64,000 bases of DNA from the NCBI RefSeq assembly GCF_035944355.1, contig NZ_DASZBH010000016.1:372001-436000 (forward strand), given 5' to 3'. Position 1 is the first letter of the stretch; each line of letters begins with the position of its first letter. This stretch comes from Frateuria_A sp035944355 (GTDB lineage: Bacteria > Pseudomonadota > Gammaproteobacteria > Xanthomonadales > Rhodanobacteraceae). Under the pieces are notes generated by a model. That model had not been told where the DNA came from and did no database searches. It saw only the letters and a list, made by a program, of their open reading frames with translations. This document shows positions 50,012 through 58,971 of this stretch, one piece after another. Position numbers and translations under genes: made by a program.

Positions 50012-50764
50012 ATGCGCCCGCGGCACCTGATCGCCTGTCTCCTGCTGTCCACCGCACAGCCGCTCCTGCACGCGCAGGACCTGGCGGCCACCTGCCACGC
50101 CAGCAGCAGCTACGATCTCACGGTCAAGCCCGACAGCCTGGTGTTCGACCGCCCGCAGCCGGCGCCCTTTCAGGTGCAGCTCGCCGCAGGCAGCCTGCGC
50201 ACCGACGGCCGCTCGGTGCGGCTGGATGCCGAGAGCCAGGACCGGTTGGCCCTGTTCGAGCGCGAGCTGCGCGCGCTGGTGCCACGCGTGCGCGCGGTGG
50301 CCGACGCCGGCGTCGATCTGGCCGTGCGCGCCATGCACGACGAAGCGGCCAGCATGCATCTGGCGCCCACCACCATGGACGAACTGGACCGCCGTCTCGC
50401 CGCGCACGCCGCCCAGCTCAGGCGGCGCATCGCGCAGAGCAACAGCACGCACGATTGGCAAGGCGACCTCGCCCAGCAGTACGCAAACCGCATCGGCGGC
50501 GACCTGGTGCCGCTGGTCGCCGCCGACCTGGGCCAGCAGGCGCTCGCCGCCGCCATGGGCGGCGACCTGGACGAGGCGGCGCGCCTGCGCGACCAGGCGG
50601 CGGACCTGGCCACCCAGATGCAGCCTCGGCTGCAGCGGCGCATGCAGGCGCTGCGGCCGCAGGTCCAGGCGCTGTGCCCCTCGATCCGCCGCCTGGCGGA
50701 CCTGCAACAAGGCGTGCGCGATGCCGCCGGCCGGCCGCTGGACCTGGTGCAGGTGGGGAGCTGA
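50012..50764 (+). CDS. DUF2884 (YggN-like) periplasmic protein, copy 1
   Basis: 250 residues with a signal peptide (MRPRHLIACLLLSTAQPLLH, cleavage near AQD). The YggN pattern includes CHASSSYDLTVKPDSLVFDR, SLRTDGRSVRLDAESQDRLA and FERELRALVPRVRAVADAGV, then long helices ending with LCPSIRRLADLQQGVRDAAG. The function is unknown. AGGAAA precedes the ATG. A paralogue of about the same length lies 1.8 kb downstream (52531), with the same order of motifs. Confidence 0.83.
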   Translation: MRPRHLIACLLLSTAQPLLHAQDLAATCHASSSYDLTVKPDSLVFDRPQPAPFQVQLAAGSLRTDGRSVRLDAESQDRLALFERELRALVPRVRAVADAGVDLAVRAMHDEAASMHLAPTTMDELDRRLAAHAAQLRRRIAQSNSTHDWQGDLAQQYANRIGGDLVPLVAADLGQQALAAAMGGDLDEAARLRDQAADLATQMQPRLQRRMQALRPQVQALCPSIRRLADLQQGVRDAAGRPLDLVQVGS

Positions 50765-50962
50765 GGCCGGTCAGGCCCAGGCCGTGGCCGTCCTCGCCGG
50801 GCCCGTCGGCACCGCGGCCCGGCGACGTGAACGGCCGACCAACCCGAACGGCGCCTGAGGACGAAGGCGGGCCGTACCCTGCGCGCCTCGCAAGTTAATC
50901 CGCGGCTAAGTGGCCAGGGCCGACCATGGCCGCTCCCCCGACGACCCGCAGGAACGAGCCAG

Positions 50963-51403
50963 GTGGCGCCGCGCCCGCAAACGATCTTCAACGCGCTGAT
51001 CCGCCGCGGCATCGACCTGCGTGCGCTGTACCGCGACGCGTCCATCCAGGCGAGCGAGCCCGGGCTGCGCGTGGTGCTGGGGGAAAACGCCAGTGCGCTG
51101 GACCAGGTGATCGCCGACCTGCAGCTGCAGGTGAGCCAGCTCGGCGGCAAGCCGGCACGCCGTGGCCGCTTCGGCGGTGCCGCGCGGCGCCAGATGATCG
51201 AATGGCTGCTGCCCGACACGCCGCGCCGCGACGTCGCCTGGATCGCCCGCCTGGCGCACGGCGAAGCGGCCCTGGTGCACGCCTTCGAGCAGGGCATCCG
51301 GCACGCCTCGCCGGAAGCCGCCCTGGTGCTTCGCCGCCAGCTGCCGCGGCTGCAAGGCATCCACCTGGACATGCATAGCCTGGCGCGCGCCGGGCGCTGC
51401 TAA
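50963..51403 (+). CDS. DUF2383-like four-helix-bundle protein
   Basis: 146 residues from a GTG at 50963 (GGAACGAG upstream). Helices with ASEPGLRVVLGENASALDQV, LQLQVSQLGGKPARRGRFGG, RDVAWIARLAHGEAALVHAF and ALVLRRQLPRLQGIHLDMHS follow the ferritin-like four-helix pattern of DUF2383/PA2169 proteins. Metal ligands are not obvious. The role is unknown. No in-frame ATG exists at a better position. The DUF924 gene starts 23 bp after its stop. Confidence 0.68.
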   Translation: MAPRPQTIFNALIRRGIDLRALYRDASIQASEPGLRVVLGENASALDQVIADLQLQVSQLGGKPARRGRFGGAARRQMIEWLLPDTPRRDVAWIARLAHGEAALVHAFEQGIRHASPEAALVLRRQLPRLQGIHLDMHSLARAGRC

Positions 51404-51426
51404 GCTGCGCCCGCCAAGGGGGTGGT

Positions 51427-51999
51427 ATGAACACGAGCGCGCGGGAAGTGCTGGATTTCTGGTTCGCGGACGAGAACACCGTGCGCTGGTTCCTGCGCGA
51501 CGTCGACTTCGACCAGGCCATCCGCGCACGGTTTGCCGGCACGCTCGAAGCGGCCGCCAACGACGAGCTGGACAGCTGGGCCCTGACGCCGCACGGCTGG
51601 CTGGCTCTGCTGATCGTGCTCGACCAGTTCAGCCGCAACATCCACCGCGGCGACGCGCGCGCCTTCGCCCTGGACGGCAAGGCGCAGGCGCTGGCCCTGG
51701 CCGGTCTCGAGCGCCGCGACGACGAAGCGTTGGAGCCGCTGGAGCGCGTGTTCGCCTACCTGCCGCTGGAGCATGCCGAGGACCTCGCATTGCAGTGGCG
51801 TTCGGTGACGCTGTTTCGCGCGCTGGCCCTACAGGCGACGCCCACCTCGCGCGGGCAATATGAGAACTTTCTGGACTACGCCCGCCGCCATTGCGAGGTG
51901 ATCACGCGCTACGGACGGTTCCCGCAGCGCAATGCGGCGTTGAACCGGGCCAGCACGCCGGACGAGCTGGCCTATCTGGCCGAGGGCGGCGGGTTCTAG
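51427..51999 (+). CDS. DUF924 family protein
   Basis: 190 residues: VLDFWFADENTVRWFLRDVD at the N-terminus, WLALLIVLDQFSRNIHRGDA in the middle, and RVFAYLPLEHAEDLALQWRS and RYGRFPQRNAALNRASTPDE later, all hallmark DUF924 stretches. It is an all-helical TPR-like fold; function unknown. It is a single cytoplasmic protein. It likely shares a transcript with the DUF2383-like gene 23 bp upstream. Confidence 0.92.
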   Translation: MNTSAREVLDFWFADENTVRWFLRDVDFDQAIRARFAGTLEAAANDELDSWALTPHGWLALLIVLDQFSRNIHRGDARAFALDGKAQALALAGLERRDDEALEPLERVFAYLPLEHAEDLALQWRSVTLFRALALQATPTSRGQYENFLDYARRHCEVITRYGRFPQRNAALNRASTPDELAYLAEGGGF

Positions 52000-52126
52000 G
52001 GCTCGTCGCGGCGACCGCTGCCGCTACCAGGCCAAGGGCGGACGGTCGACCAGGTCGGCAGTGCGGGAAATGGACATCCACCGCCCGGGCATCGGTCCGG
52101 GCACGAACCCAGGGAAGGAGTACGGC

Positions 52127-52421
52127 ATGCGCATCGTTCTTGTGGGCAGCCTCTGGCTGCTGTCTGCCGTCGCGGCCGCGGACACGCTGCGCGTGGGCGA
52201 CCATTTGCTGGTGTCGGGCGACAGCGCCGCGCAGGTCCGCGCAGCGCTCGGCCGTCCCTCGCGCGTGACGCACCATCGCGATCGCGATCGCGCCGCGCGC
52301 CACCGTCGCGGAGCCGCCAAAAAAGCCCGCCAGCGAAAGCTGGATCTACCGCCGCGACGGCCGCGAAATCACGGTGACGCTGGTCGGCGGCGCGGTCACG
52401 ACCATCGAGCAGCGGCCCTGA
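52127..52421 (+). pseudogene. DUF2845-like secreted protein gene, frameshifted
   Basis: The ATG at 52127 (GGAAGGAG upstream) opens a signal peptide and MRIVLVGSLWLLSAVAAADT then LRVGDHLLVSGDSAAQVRAA, as in DUF2845. In that frame the reading then degenerates to Arg/His-rich sequence. From about 52270 the next frame (+1) has high GC at third positions and the missing DUF2845 end, SESWIYRRDGREITVTLVGG, stopping at TGA 52419-52421. The shift lies in or just before a triple ATCGCG hexamer repeat (about 52274-52291), a slippage-prone site. An A6 run at 52319-52324 is a second possible slip site. It may be a true mutation or a sequencing error. Confidence 0.68.
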
Positions 52422-52530
52422 CCGCGGACACCGCCGCGGGCGTGACCGATGGCACGGCATGACGCCTGGCCCATGACCGTGCGGGCGGCGCGACGGAAGC
52501 TCGTTCCGTACCGCCGACAGGAGCACCGCC

Positions 52531-53343
52531 ATGCGTCCGCTGATCACCACCCTCGCGCTCGCCGCCAGCCTTGCGCTCGGCCTGCCCGCGCAGGCCGGCG
52601 GCGTGCATCTGCATGACCAGAGATGCAGCTTCGGTACCGACTACGACGTGCAGGTGCAGCCCGGCGGCATCGCCTTCGATCGCGACGACGGCACGCCCGG
52701 GCGCGTGTTCATGCACGACGGCACGCTGCGCGTGGACGGCCGTGCGGTGGCGGTTTCGGCCGGCGACGCCGTGCGCCTGCGCGAGTACGAAGGCCAGGTG
52801 CGCCGCCTGCTGCCGGAAGTGGCGGCGATCGCCCGCGAAGGCGTGGACATCGGCTTCGACGCGCTCACCACGGTGGTCGCCACCTTCGCCGATGAGCCGG
52901 CCGAACGCAGCCGCCTGACCGAGCAGCTCAACACGCAGCACCGGCAGGCGCTGGCCAGCGTCGACAACGGCCTGGGCCAGGGCATATGGCGCAAGCACAG
53001 CGTCGAGGACCTGATGGACCACCAGGTCGGGGACGCCATTTCCACCCTGGTGGGCACGGTCACCGCCAAGGCGGTCAAGGCAGCGCTGAGCGGCGACCAG
53101 AGCCAGGTGGCTGCGCTCGAGGCGCGCGCCGACTCGCTGGACAAGGCCATCGACAGGCAGGTCGATGCCCGGGCCGACAAGCTCGGCGCGCGCGCCGATG
53201 CGCTTTGCCCGCAGCTGGCGCGGCTGGACCAGCTGCAACAGCAGTTCGAGTTCCGGCTCAAGGACGGCTCGCGCCTGGCGCTGGTCGACCGCCAGGAACA
53301 CGACAACGAGGCTTCCGCCAAGACGAAGCCCGGGGCCCGCTAG
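52531..53343 (+). CDS. DUF2884 (YggN-like) periplasmic protein, copy 2
   Basis: 270 residues with a signal peptide (MRPLITTLALAASLALGLPA, cleavage near AQA-GG). It repeats the motif order of the 50012 gene: CSFGTDYDVQVQPGGIAFDR, TLRVDGRAVAVSAGDAVRLR, EGQVRRLLPEVAAIAREGVD, and LCPQLARLDQLQQQFEFRLK. The two are clearly paralogues that have diverged. GGAG precedes the ATG by about 9 nt. Its stop is followed at once by 15-16-bp tandem repeats and a terminator. Confidence 0.83.
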   Translation: MRPLITTLALAASLALGLPAQAGGVHLHDQRCSFGTDYDVQVQPGGIAFDRDDGTPGRVFMHDGTLRVDGRAVAVSAGDAVRLREYEGQVRRLLPEVAAIAREGVDIGFDALTTVVATFADEPAERSRLTEQLNTQHRQALASVDNGLGQGIWRKHSVEDLMDHQVGDAISTLVGTVTAKAVKAALSGDQSQVAALEARADSLDKAIDRQVDARADKLGARADALCPQLARLDQLQQQFEFRLKDGSRLALVDRQEHDNEASAKTKPGAR

Positions 53344-53348
53344 CCGAC

Positions 53349-53425
53349 TACCCCACGGCTGGATTACCCACGGCTGGGTTACCCCACGGCTGGGTTACCC
53401 CACGGCTGGATTACCCCGGCTGGGC
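53349..53425. repeat. Tandem repeat of 14-16 bp, five copies
   Basis: Copies are 53349-53364 (TACCCCACGGCTGGAT), 53365-53379, 53380-53395, 53396-53411 and 53412-53425, differing by one-base changes or short deletions. They start 6 bp after the DUF2884 stop and end 43 bp before its terminator. They are noncoding as placed and probably vary in number between strains. Confidence 0.85.
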
Positions 53426-53467
53426 GGGCCGGCCGCTCTCCTGCATCGACCATCCAGGCGGCCATCG

Positions 53468-53505
53468 GCCGCGCCGGGTTCCCCCAGCCGGCGCGGCTTT
53501 TTTTT
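53468..53505 (+). terminator. Strong Rho-independent terminator
   Basis: GCCGCGCCGG (53468-53477) pairs with CCGGCGCGGC (53488-53497) around a 10-nt loop, followed by T8 (53498-53505). It ends the DUF2884 copy 2 transcript and insulates mscS, whose start is 80 bp downstream. Confidence 0.93.
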
Positions 53506-53584
53506 GGAGCCAGGCAAAGGCCTGCGTGCCAGGTCCTCACGCGCGCCCTGCTAGGCTCGGATACTTCGCCTGCGGAGTGGACCG

Positions 53585-54415
53585 ATGCTCGACCTGCTCG
53601 CCCGAATCCATTTCTCCGAGGAAGCGATCCGGATCGGCATCAAGCTGCTCATTGCGCTGCTGCTCCTGCTGGTGGGCATGTGGCTGGCCGCGCGCGTGGC
53701 CAACCTGGTCCAGCGCGCCATGCACCGGGCGGAGGTCGACGCCACGCTGGTGGGCTTCCTGCGCAACCTGATCTACGGCGTGCTGATCGCGGTGCTGGTG
53801 GTCAGCGCGCTGATCACCGCCGGCGTGCCCTCCGCGCCGCTGGTCGCGGCGCTCGGTGCCAGCGGCCTGGCGCTGGGCCTGGCCCTGCAGGGTTCGCTAA
53901 GCAACCTGGCCTGGGGCGTGCTGCTGATCGTGTTTCGCCCTTTCCGCGCCGGCGACTTCATCCATGCCGGCGGTGTCGACGGCACCGTGGAAACAGTCAA
54001 TCTGATGTACACGCTGCTGGTGCTGCAGGACAACCGCGAAGCGATCGTGCCCAACGCCAAGATCGGCGCGGACGCGATCATCAACGCCAACCGTCGCGGC
54101 ACGCGCCGCCTCGAGCTGAACATCCCGATCGGCATGCAGGACGACATCGGCAAGGCGATGGAGGAGATCCAGAAACTCTTCGCCGCCGATCCGCGCATCC
54201 TCAAGGAACCGCCGCCGACCGTGGTGACGGGCCATGTCGGCGAAGGCACGGTCAAGCTGATCGCGCGTGCCTGGACGCGTTGCGAGGATCTCTGGGGCGC
54301 GCAGACCGACCTGCTGCGCGCGATCAAGGAAACCTTCGCCAGGGAGAACATCCGCATCGCCGTGCCGCAACAGCAGATGACGATGGTTCAGGCCGACGCA
54401 GCCAAGGCAGGCTGA
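53585..54415 (+). CDS. mscS: Small-conductance mechanosensitive channel MscS
   Basis: 276 residues, as in E. coli MscS (286). Three N-terminal hydrophobic segments include the pore helix with small residues LVAALGASGLALGLALQGSL and LSNLAWGVLLIVFRPFRAGD, followed by the beta domain (MYTLLVLQDNREAIVPNAKI) and an alpha/beta C-terminal vestibule (IKETFARENIRIAVPQQQMT). It is a heptameric inner-membrane channel that opens under osmotic downshock. GGAG is upstream of the ATG. It is a single gene, ending before a hairpin at 54436-54460. Confidence 0.94.
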   Translation: MLDLLARIHFSEEAIRIGIKLLIALLLLLVGMWLAARVANLVQRAMHRAEVDATLVGFLRNLIYGVLIAVLVVSALITAGVPSAPLVAALGASGLALGLALQGSLSNLAWGVLLIVFRPFRAGDFIHAGGVDGTVETVNLMYTLLVLQDNREAIVPNAKIGADAIINANRRGTRRLELNIPIGMQDDIGKAMEEIQKLFAADPRILKEPPPTVVTGHVGEGTVKLIARAWTRCEDLWGAQTDLLRAIKETFARENIRIAVPQQQMTMVQADAAKAG

Positions 54416-54435
54416 GAAGGCGGTCCCGCGGCGAG

Positions 54436-54460
54436 CCTTCCCCGCATTCGCCGGGGAAGG
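54436..54460. terminator. Hairpin between convergent mscS and M1-fusion genes
   Basis: CCTTCCCC (54436-54443) pairs with GGGGAAGG (54453-54460), with a possible inner pairing in GCATTCGCC. It lies in the 69-bp spacer between two convergent genes. There is no T-tract. It matches the REP family of the window and could serve as a 3' end for both. Confidence 0.5.
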
Positions 54461-54484
54461 GCCGGTATCAGGACTGCCGCGGAG

Positions 54485-57400
54485 TTACTGCACGATCACC
54501 GCCCGCCGGTTGTCGCCCGATACGCGGTCGATCAACTCATTGAACGGGTCGATGCCCGCCTCGGCCGGTACGCCCGCGACGGTCAGCGTGATCGTGCTGT
54601 CGCCCGCCGGCAGCAGGCGCTTTTCCAGGTACAGCGGCTTGCCGTCACGGCCCTTGCCCGTGGGCGCGGCGAACACGCCGATGTCCACCGGCACGTCCGG
54701 CCCGGCCGGGGTTTCCCTGCCGGTGCCGTCGACGTAGACCTTGCCTGCATGCACCTTGAGCGTCACCCGGTAGTGACCGTCCGGCAGCTTCACCGCGCTG
54801 GCTTCGTTGATGCGGTTGTCGAACAGCGTGATCTTCCAGAACAGGTCGTCCAGCAGACCCTTCCATTTCGGGTCCAGGCCGCGGGCGAGCGCGTCCATGA
54901 AGTCCCGCGAGTCGGGATAGGGCGGGCCGCGGAACTGCCAGTCGAGCAGGAAGCGCCTGAGCACCGCGTCGAAGGCGTCTTCGCCGACGTAATCCTGCAG
55001 CGCATAGAACACCAGCGAACCCTTGTTGTAGTGGATGTACTGCTGGTTCTCCACCTTGGCCAGCGGCTCTTCGGCCACGGTCTCGGTGGCGCGGCTCATC
55101 AGGTACTTGTCCAGCTCGTACTTGAGGAACTTGCGCATCTGGTCGGCGCCGTATTTCTGCTTCATCACCATCAGCGCCGAGTACTGCGCGAGCGACTCGC
55201 TCAGCATGGTCGAGCCCTGCATGTCCGCGCCGATCACCTGGTGCGCCCACCACTGGTGCGCCACTTCGTGTGCCGTCACGTAGTAGACGTAGTCGATCTT
55301 GGCCGGGTCGTGCAGGTCGGCGATGAAGCCCAGCGATTCGGAGTAGGGAATCGTGTTGGCGAAGGACTGCGCGAACTGGCGGTAGTTGGGGAACTCCAGG
55401 ATGCGCAGCTGGCGGTACTGGTAGGGCGTGTAGTGCGCCTGGTAGTAGGCCAGCGCGTCCTTGGCCGCCTGGATCATGCGGTCGACGTTCCAGGCATGGT
55501 CGGGGTCGTAGTAGACCTCGATGGCGATACCCCGGTAGCTGTCCTTCTTCACCGCGTAGCGCGCCGACAGCCACGAGTAGAAGTCGAGCATCGGCCGGTC
55601 CATCACGTAGGTGAAGTAGCGCCGGCCGTTCGCCGTCCACGTCCGCGTGAGGTAGCCCGGCGCCAGCGCGATCTGGTCGGGGGCGGTGGAGACGGTGGTC
55701 TGGAAGTCGACCCAGTCGGCGTCGTTGCTCACGTAGTTGTCGTTGCGCGCCTTCGCGTCGCCCAGCCTGGGCATGCGCGGCACGTCCGGCGGCAGGCCGT
55801 ACTTGCGACGGTCGCCGCGGTCGGTCAGCTGCATCGCGGTCTGGTAGCCAAAGTGCGGCAGCACCTGGCTGTTGAAGAACGAGCCGTTGGCCACCAGGAA
55901 TTGCCCGGAGGGCTCGTTGGTGAAGCCGCGCGGCGCGTACTCGATATCGAAGTCGAAGGCCATCGAGGCGCCGGGCGCGAGCGGGGTCTTCAGCCGATAG
56001 ATGGCATAGCCCAGCCGCGCGTCGTCGCTCACCGTGTCGTGCGGCGCGAAATCGAGCGACTTGAGGGTGAAGTCGGTATCGAAGTTGACGTGCAGCGTGT
56101 CGATCGGCCGGTCGTGCCGGTTGACGAGCACGTAGTGGCCGCGGATCCCGAGCCGCCGGCCGTAGGGATCGATGTCCACCTGCGTGCGCACCACGCTGAT
56201 GCGCGGCTGCGGCAGGCCCTTGTACCTGCCGTAGGCCTTCTCGTAGTCGGCGCGCTTGCGCGTGGCCTCGGCGCCGCTCTCGTAGTGGTTGAGCACGTTG
56301 GTGTTGTAGAAGATCCACGCGCCGGTCAGCGCGAAGCCGGCCAGCGCCAGGCCCAGCGCGACCGCCGCCGGCCGGCGCAGCCGGGCGCGCGCCTCGTGTA
56401 CGCGTTCGCGCCAGGTGTGGGCGGTGCCGCGCACGTGGAACAGCGCCGCCACCACCAGCAGCGCGGCCGCCGCGAAGCCCCAGTACAGGTCGAACCACAG
56501 CGCGCCGGCCAGGAAATGGCCGAAGCCGTTCATGTCCGAGTACGGCACCGACGAGGCGTGGCCGTAGATCGCCAGGTTGTGGTCGAAGTGCAGCAGCGGG
56601 AAGCCGATCAGCGAGGCCACCAGCCACACGATGGCCAGCAGGTAGCCCAGGAACTTGCTGCCCGCGAGCGTCTGGAAGAACAGCATCAGCACGGCCAGCA
56701 GCACGAATGGCATGGCATCGAGCGCCAGCGTGGCCAGGTACAGGCCGAGCTGAAGGCGCGTGTAGCCGTGGCCGAGCTGCCAGGCGATGCCCACCAGGTC
56801 GCCGATGGCCAGGTAGGCCAGCACCACCGTCACCAGCGCCAGCAGCCGCGCCATGAGCGCCAGCCCATCGGGCAAAGGGAAGGCGTCGACCACCTCGGCG
56901 GTGCGGCGGTCGCGCTCGCGCCAGGTCAACTCGCCGGCATAGAACGCCAGGATGATCGGCAGCAGCCACTGGAAACTGCCCTGCACGGTCTCCAGCACTC
57001 CATGCGTGACCGGATAGGTGGGAGTGCCGTAGATCTCCCCGGACAAGGCCAGCGCGAAGACGAGGTTCACCAGGCCGAACACCAGCATCACCAGGAACGG
57101 CACGCCGCGCAGCACCTGGCCCAGGTCGAAGGCCAGCAGCGTGCGCAGCTGCACCAGGCGTGCGCGATGGTCGTGGGCCAGCCGCACGGCGGGCAGGGTG
57201 ATGCGCGATGCGCTCGTGGCGGGGGCCAGCAGCGGCGGCTCGGCGCGTGCCCGGCGATGCGGCAGCCGCAGCCCTTCGCGGTCGGTGCGGAAGAGCGCGA
57301 ACGCCGTGCCGGCCAGGGCCGCCGACACGCCCAGCCACAGCACCCGGTTCCACAGCAGCAGGCCTTGCAGGGCCGGCAGCCGATGGTTGAGCTCGTCGGC

Positions 57401-58078
57401 CGACCAGTAGCGCGTGACGATGCCCAGCGTGCGGCCGCCGAACGGGTCGAGCATGGCCGCGACCAGGTGGTGGTTGACGTCGCGGGTGAGCAGGCCCGAG
57501 AGCGAGAGCAGCACCACGAAGGCGATGATCCCGATGTAGGTGGCCAGCAGCGAGCGCGTCACGGTGGCGAGCAGGAACAGCAGCGCCGCCACGAACAGCA
57601 TGTCCGGCAGCACGATCACGCCATAGGCCCAGGCATAGCCGTGCCAGTCGACCGGACCGATGCGCGCCGGGTCGATCCACGGCATGGCGCCGCCCAGCGC
57701 CACGCCCAGCGCGACCGCCAGCATGATCGCCACCGCCGCCGCATAGCCGGCCGCCAGCCGCCCGCCCAGGTAGGCGCCGCGGCGCACCGGCGTGGCGAAC
57801 ATCAGCTCGGCGGTGTCGTGGTCGAAGTCGCGCAGCGCCGCACCAGCGACGAACACCCCGCCGGCCAGCATGCCGAACACGGTGAAGGCGCTGAGCAGCC
57901 GCACGATCACCATCGGCGCGTTGCGCAGCACGTTGCCGCTGGCGCCGCCGATCGCCACCGCATCGGTGCTGGCCACCGCGAAGGCCAGCGCGCCGAAGGC
58001 CAGCGCCATGATCCAGAACAGGGGGGCGCGCCATTGCTGGCGCCATTCGAAGCGGAAGATCTCCAGCAGCGAGCGCAT
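54485..58078 (-). CDS. ABC-2 permease fused to M1-family aminopeptidase
   Basis: 1197 residues from the ATG at 58078. The first ~560 residues hold about 12 hydrophobic segments in two ABC-2-type sets (MRSLLEIFRFEWRQQWRAPL; LLAFDLGQVLRGVPFLVMLV). The rest is an M1 metallopeptidase, with zinc motif HEVAH (His937, Glu938, His941) in VTAHEVAHQWW and a downstream Glu961 in LSESLAQYSAL. The spacing to the Glu is 19 residues, one more than the classical 18. A GAMEN-like loop was not identified. The ABC ATPase lies upstream, 8 bp away. Peptide export or sensing is inferred. The long ORF upstream of 58078 is the antisense-like continuation through the ATPase gene in another frame. Confidence 0.9.
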   Translation of the reverse strand: MRSLLEIFRFEWRQQWRAPLFWIMALAFGALAFAVASTDAVAIGGASGNVLRNAPMVIVRLLSAFTVFGMLAGGVFVAGAALRDFDHDTAELMFATPVRRGAYLGGRLAAGYAAAVAIMLAVALGVALGGAMPWIDPARIGPVDWHGYAWAYGVIVLPDMLFVAALLFLLATVTRSLLATYIGIIAFVVLLSLSGLLTRDVNHHLVAAMLDPFGGRTLGIVTRYWSADELNHRLPALQGLLLWNRVLWLGVSAALAGTAFALFRTDREGLRLPHRRARAEPPLLAPATSASRITLPAVRLAHDHRARLVQLRTLLAFDLGQVLRGVPFLVMLVFGLVNLVFALALSGEIYGTPTYPVTHGVLETVQGSFQWLLPIILAFYAGELTWRERDRRTAEVVDAFPLPDGLALMARLLALVTVVLAYLAIGDLVGIAWQLGHGYTRLQLGLYLATLALDAMPFVLLAVLMLFFQTLAGSKFLGYLLAIVWLVASLIGFPLLHFDHNLAIYGHASSVPYSDMNGFGHFLAGALWFDLYWGFAAAALLVVAALFHVRGTAHTWRERVHEARARLRRPAAVALGLALAGFALTGAWIFYNTNVLNHYESGAEATRKRADYEKAYGRYKGLPQPRISVVRTQVDIDPYGRRLGIRGHYVLVNRHDRPIDTLHVNFDTDFTLKSLDFAPHDTVSDDARLGYAIYRLKTPLAPGASMAFDFDIEYAPRGFTNEPSGQFLVANGSFFNSQVLPHFGYQTAMQLTDRGDRRKYGLPPDVPRMPRLGDAKARNDNYVSNDADWVDFQTTVSTAPDQIALAPGYLTRTWTANGRRYFTYVMDRPMLDFYSWLSARYAVKKDSYRGIAIEVYYDPDHAWNVDRMIQAAKDALAYYQAHYTPYQYRQLRILEFPNYRQFAQSFANTIPYSESLGFIADLHDPAKIDYVYYVTAHEVAHQWWAHQVIGADMQGSTMLSESLAQYSALMVMKQKYGADQMRKFLKYELDKYLMSRATETVAEEPLAKVENQQYIHYNKGSLVFYALQDYVGEDAFDAVLRRFLLDWQFRGPPYPDSRDFMDALARGLDPKWKGLLDDLFWKITLFDNRINEASAVKLPDGHYRVTLKVHAGKVYVDGTGRETPAGPDVPVDIGVFAAPTGKGRDGKPLYLEKRLLPAGDSTITLTVAGVPAEAGIDPFNELIDRVSGDNRRAVIVQ

Positions 58079-58086
58079 CGTCGACC

Positions 58087-58971
58087 TCAGGCCGCGCGCG
58101 CCGTGGCCTGCGCGCGCAGGCGGCCGAAGTAGACGTCCTCCAGGTCCGGCACCACCGGCTCGAAGCCCGGCTCCGGCGGCGCGTCGGCCAGCACGTGCAG
58201 CAGCGTGCGCCCGCCGGCCAGGCGGGTGGAGAGGATGGTCATGCGGGCGCGATAGTGGTCCAGCTCCGCCTTGTCGATCGTGCGCCGCCACACGCGCCCG
58301 TCCAGGCTGCGGATCGCCTCGCGCGGTTCGCCGGTCAGGAGCACCTGGCCCTGGCCGATGATCGCCATGCGCTGGCACAGGTCGGTCACGTCGGCCACGA
58401 TGTGGGTGGACAGGATCACCACCACCTTCTCGCCGATCTCCGCCAGCAGGTTCAGGAAGCGGTTGCGCTCCTCCGGGTCCAGGCCGGCGGTCGGCTCGTC
58501 CACGATCACCAGCTTCGGGCTGCCGATCAGCGCCTGGGCGATGCCGAAACGCTGGCGCATGCCGCCGGAATAGGTGCCCAGCTTGCGCTTGCGCACGTCC
58601 CACAGGTTGACCTGGCGCAGCAGTGCCTCGGTGAGCTCGCGCCGTTCGCCGCGGGCGGTGACGCCCTTGAGCACGGCGAAGTGGTCCAGCATGGCCTCGG
58701 CCGAGACCTTCGGGTAGACGCCGAACTCCTGCGGCAGGTAGCCCAGCAGCCGGCGGGTGGCGTTCTTGTCGGCCAGCAGGTCCATGCCGTCCAGCTCGAT
58801 CGACCCCTGGTCGGGATCCTGCAGGGTCGCGATCGTGCGCATCAGCGAGGACTTGCCCGCCCCGTTGGGCCCGAGCAGGCCGAACATGCCCTGCGGGATG
58901 TCCAGGTCGATGCCGCGCAGCGCGTGCACGCCGTTGGCGTAGGTCTTGGACAGGTGGCGGATGGTCAGCAT
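58087..58971 (-). CDS. ABC transporter ATP-binding protein, ABC-2 type
   Basis: 294 residues from the ATG at 58971 (MLTIRHLSKTYANGVHALRG) with AAGGA upstream. Walker A GLLGPNGAGKSSLMR, Q-loop GYLPQEFGVYP, signature TYSGGMRQRFGIAQAL, Walker B KLVIVDEPTAGLDPEERN, and H-loop LSTHIVADV are all intact. It energises the fused permease/peptidase encoded 8 bp downstream. C-terminal residues about 230-294 form a variable tail. An extended ORF start at 59232 lacks homology. Confidence 0.95.
   Translation of the reverse strand: MLTIRHLSKTYANGVHALRGIDLDIPQGMFGLLGPNGAGKSSLMRTIATLQDPDQGSIELDGMDLLADKNATRRLLGYLPQEFGVYPKVSAEAMLDHFAVLKGVTARGERRELTEALLRQVNLWDVRKRKLGTYSGGMRQRFGIAQALIGSPKLVIVDEPTAGLDPEERNRFLNLLAEIGEKVVVILSTHIVADVTDLCQRMAIIGQGQVLLTGEPREAIRSLDGRVWRRTIDKAELDHYRARMTILSTRLAGGRTLLHVLADAPPEPGFEPVVPDLEDVYFGRLRAQATARAA

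Noticed and set aside
53349..53425. CRISPR array at the tandem repeat
   Set aside because: Units are contiguous 14-16 bp without spacers and no cas genes are present.
54749..58132. 1127-codon + strand ORF across the permease/M1 gene
   Set aside because: Antisense shadow with repetitive His/Gln/Arg composition and no domain.
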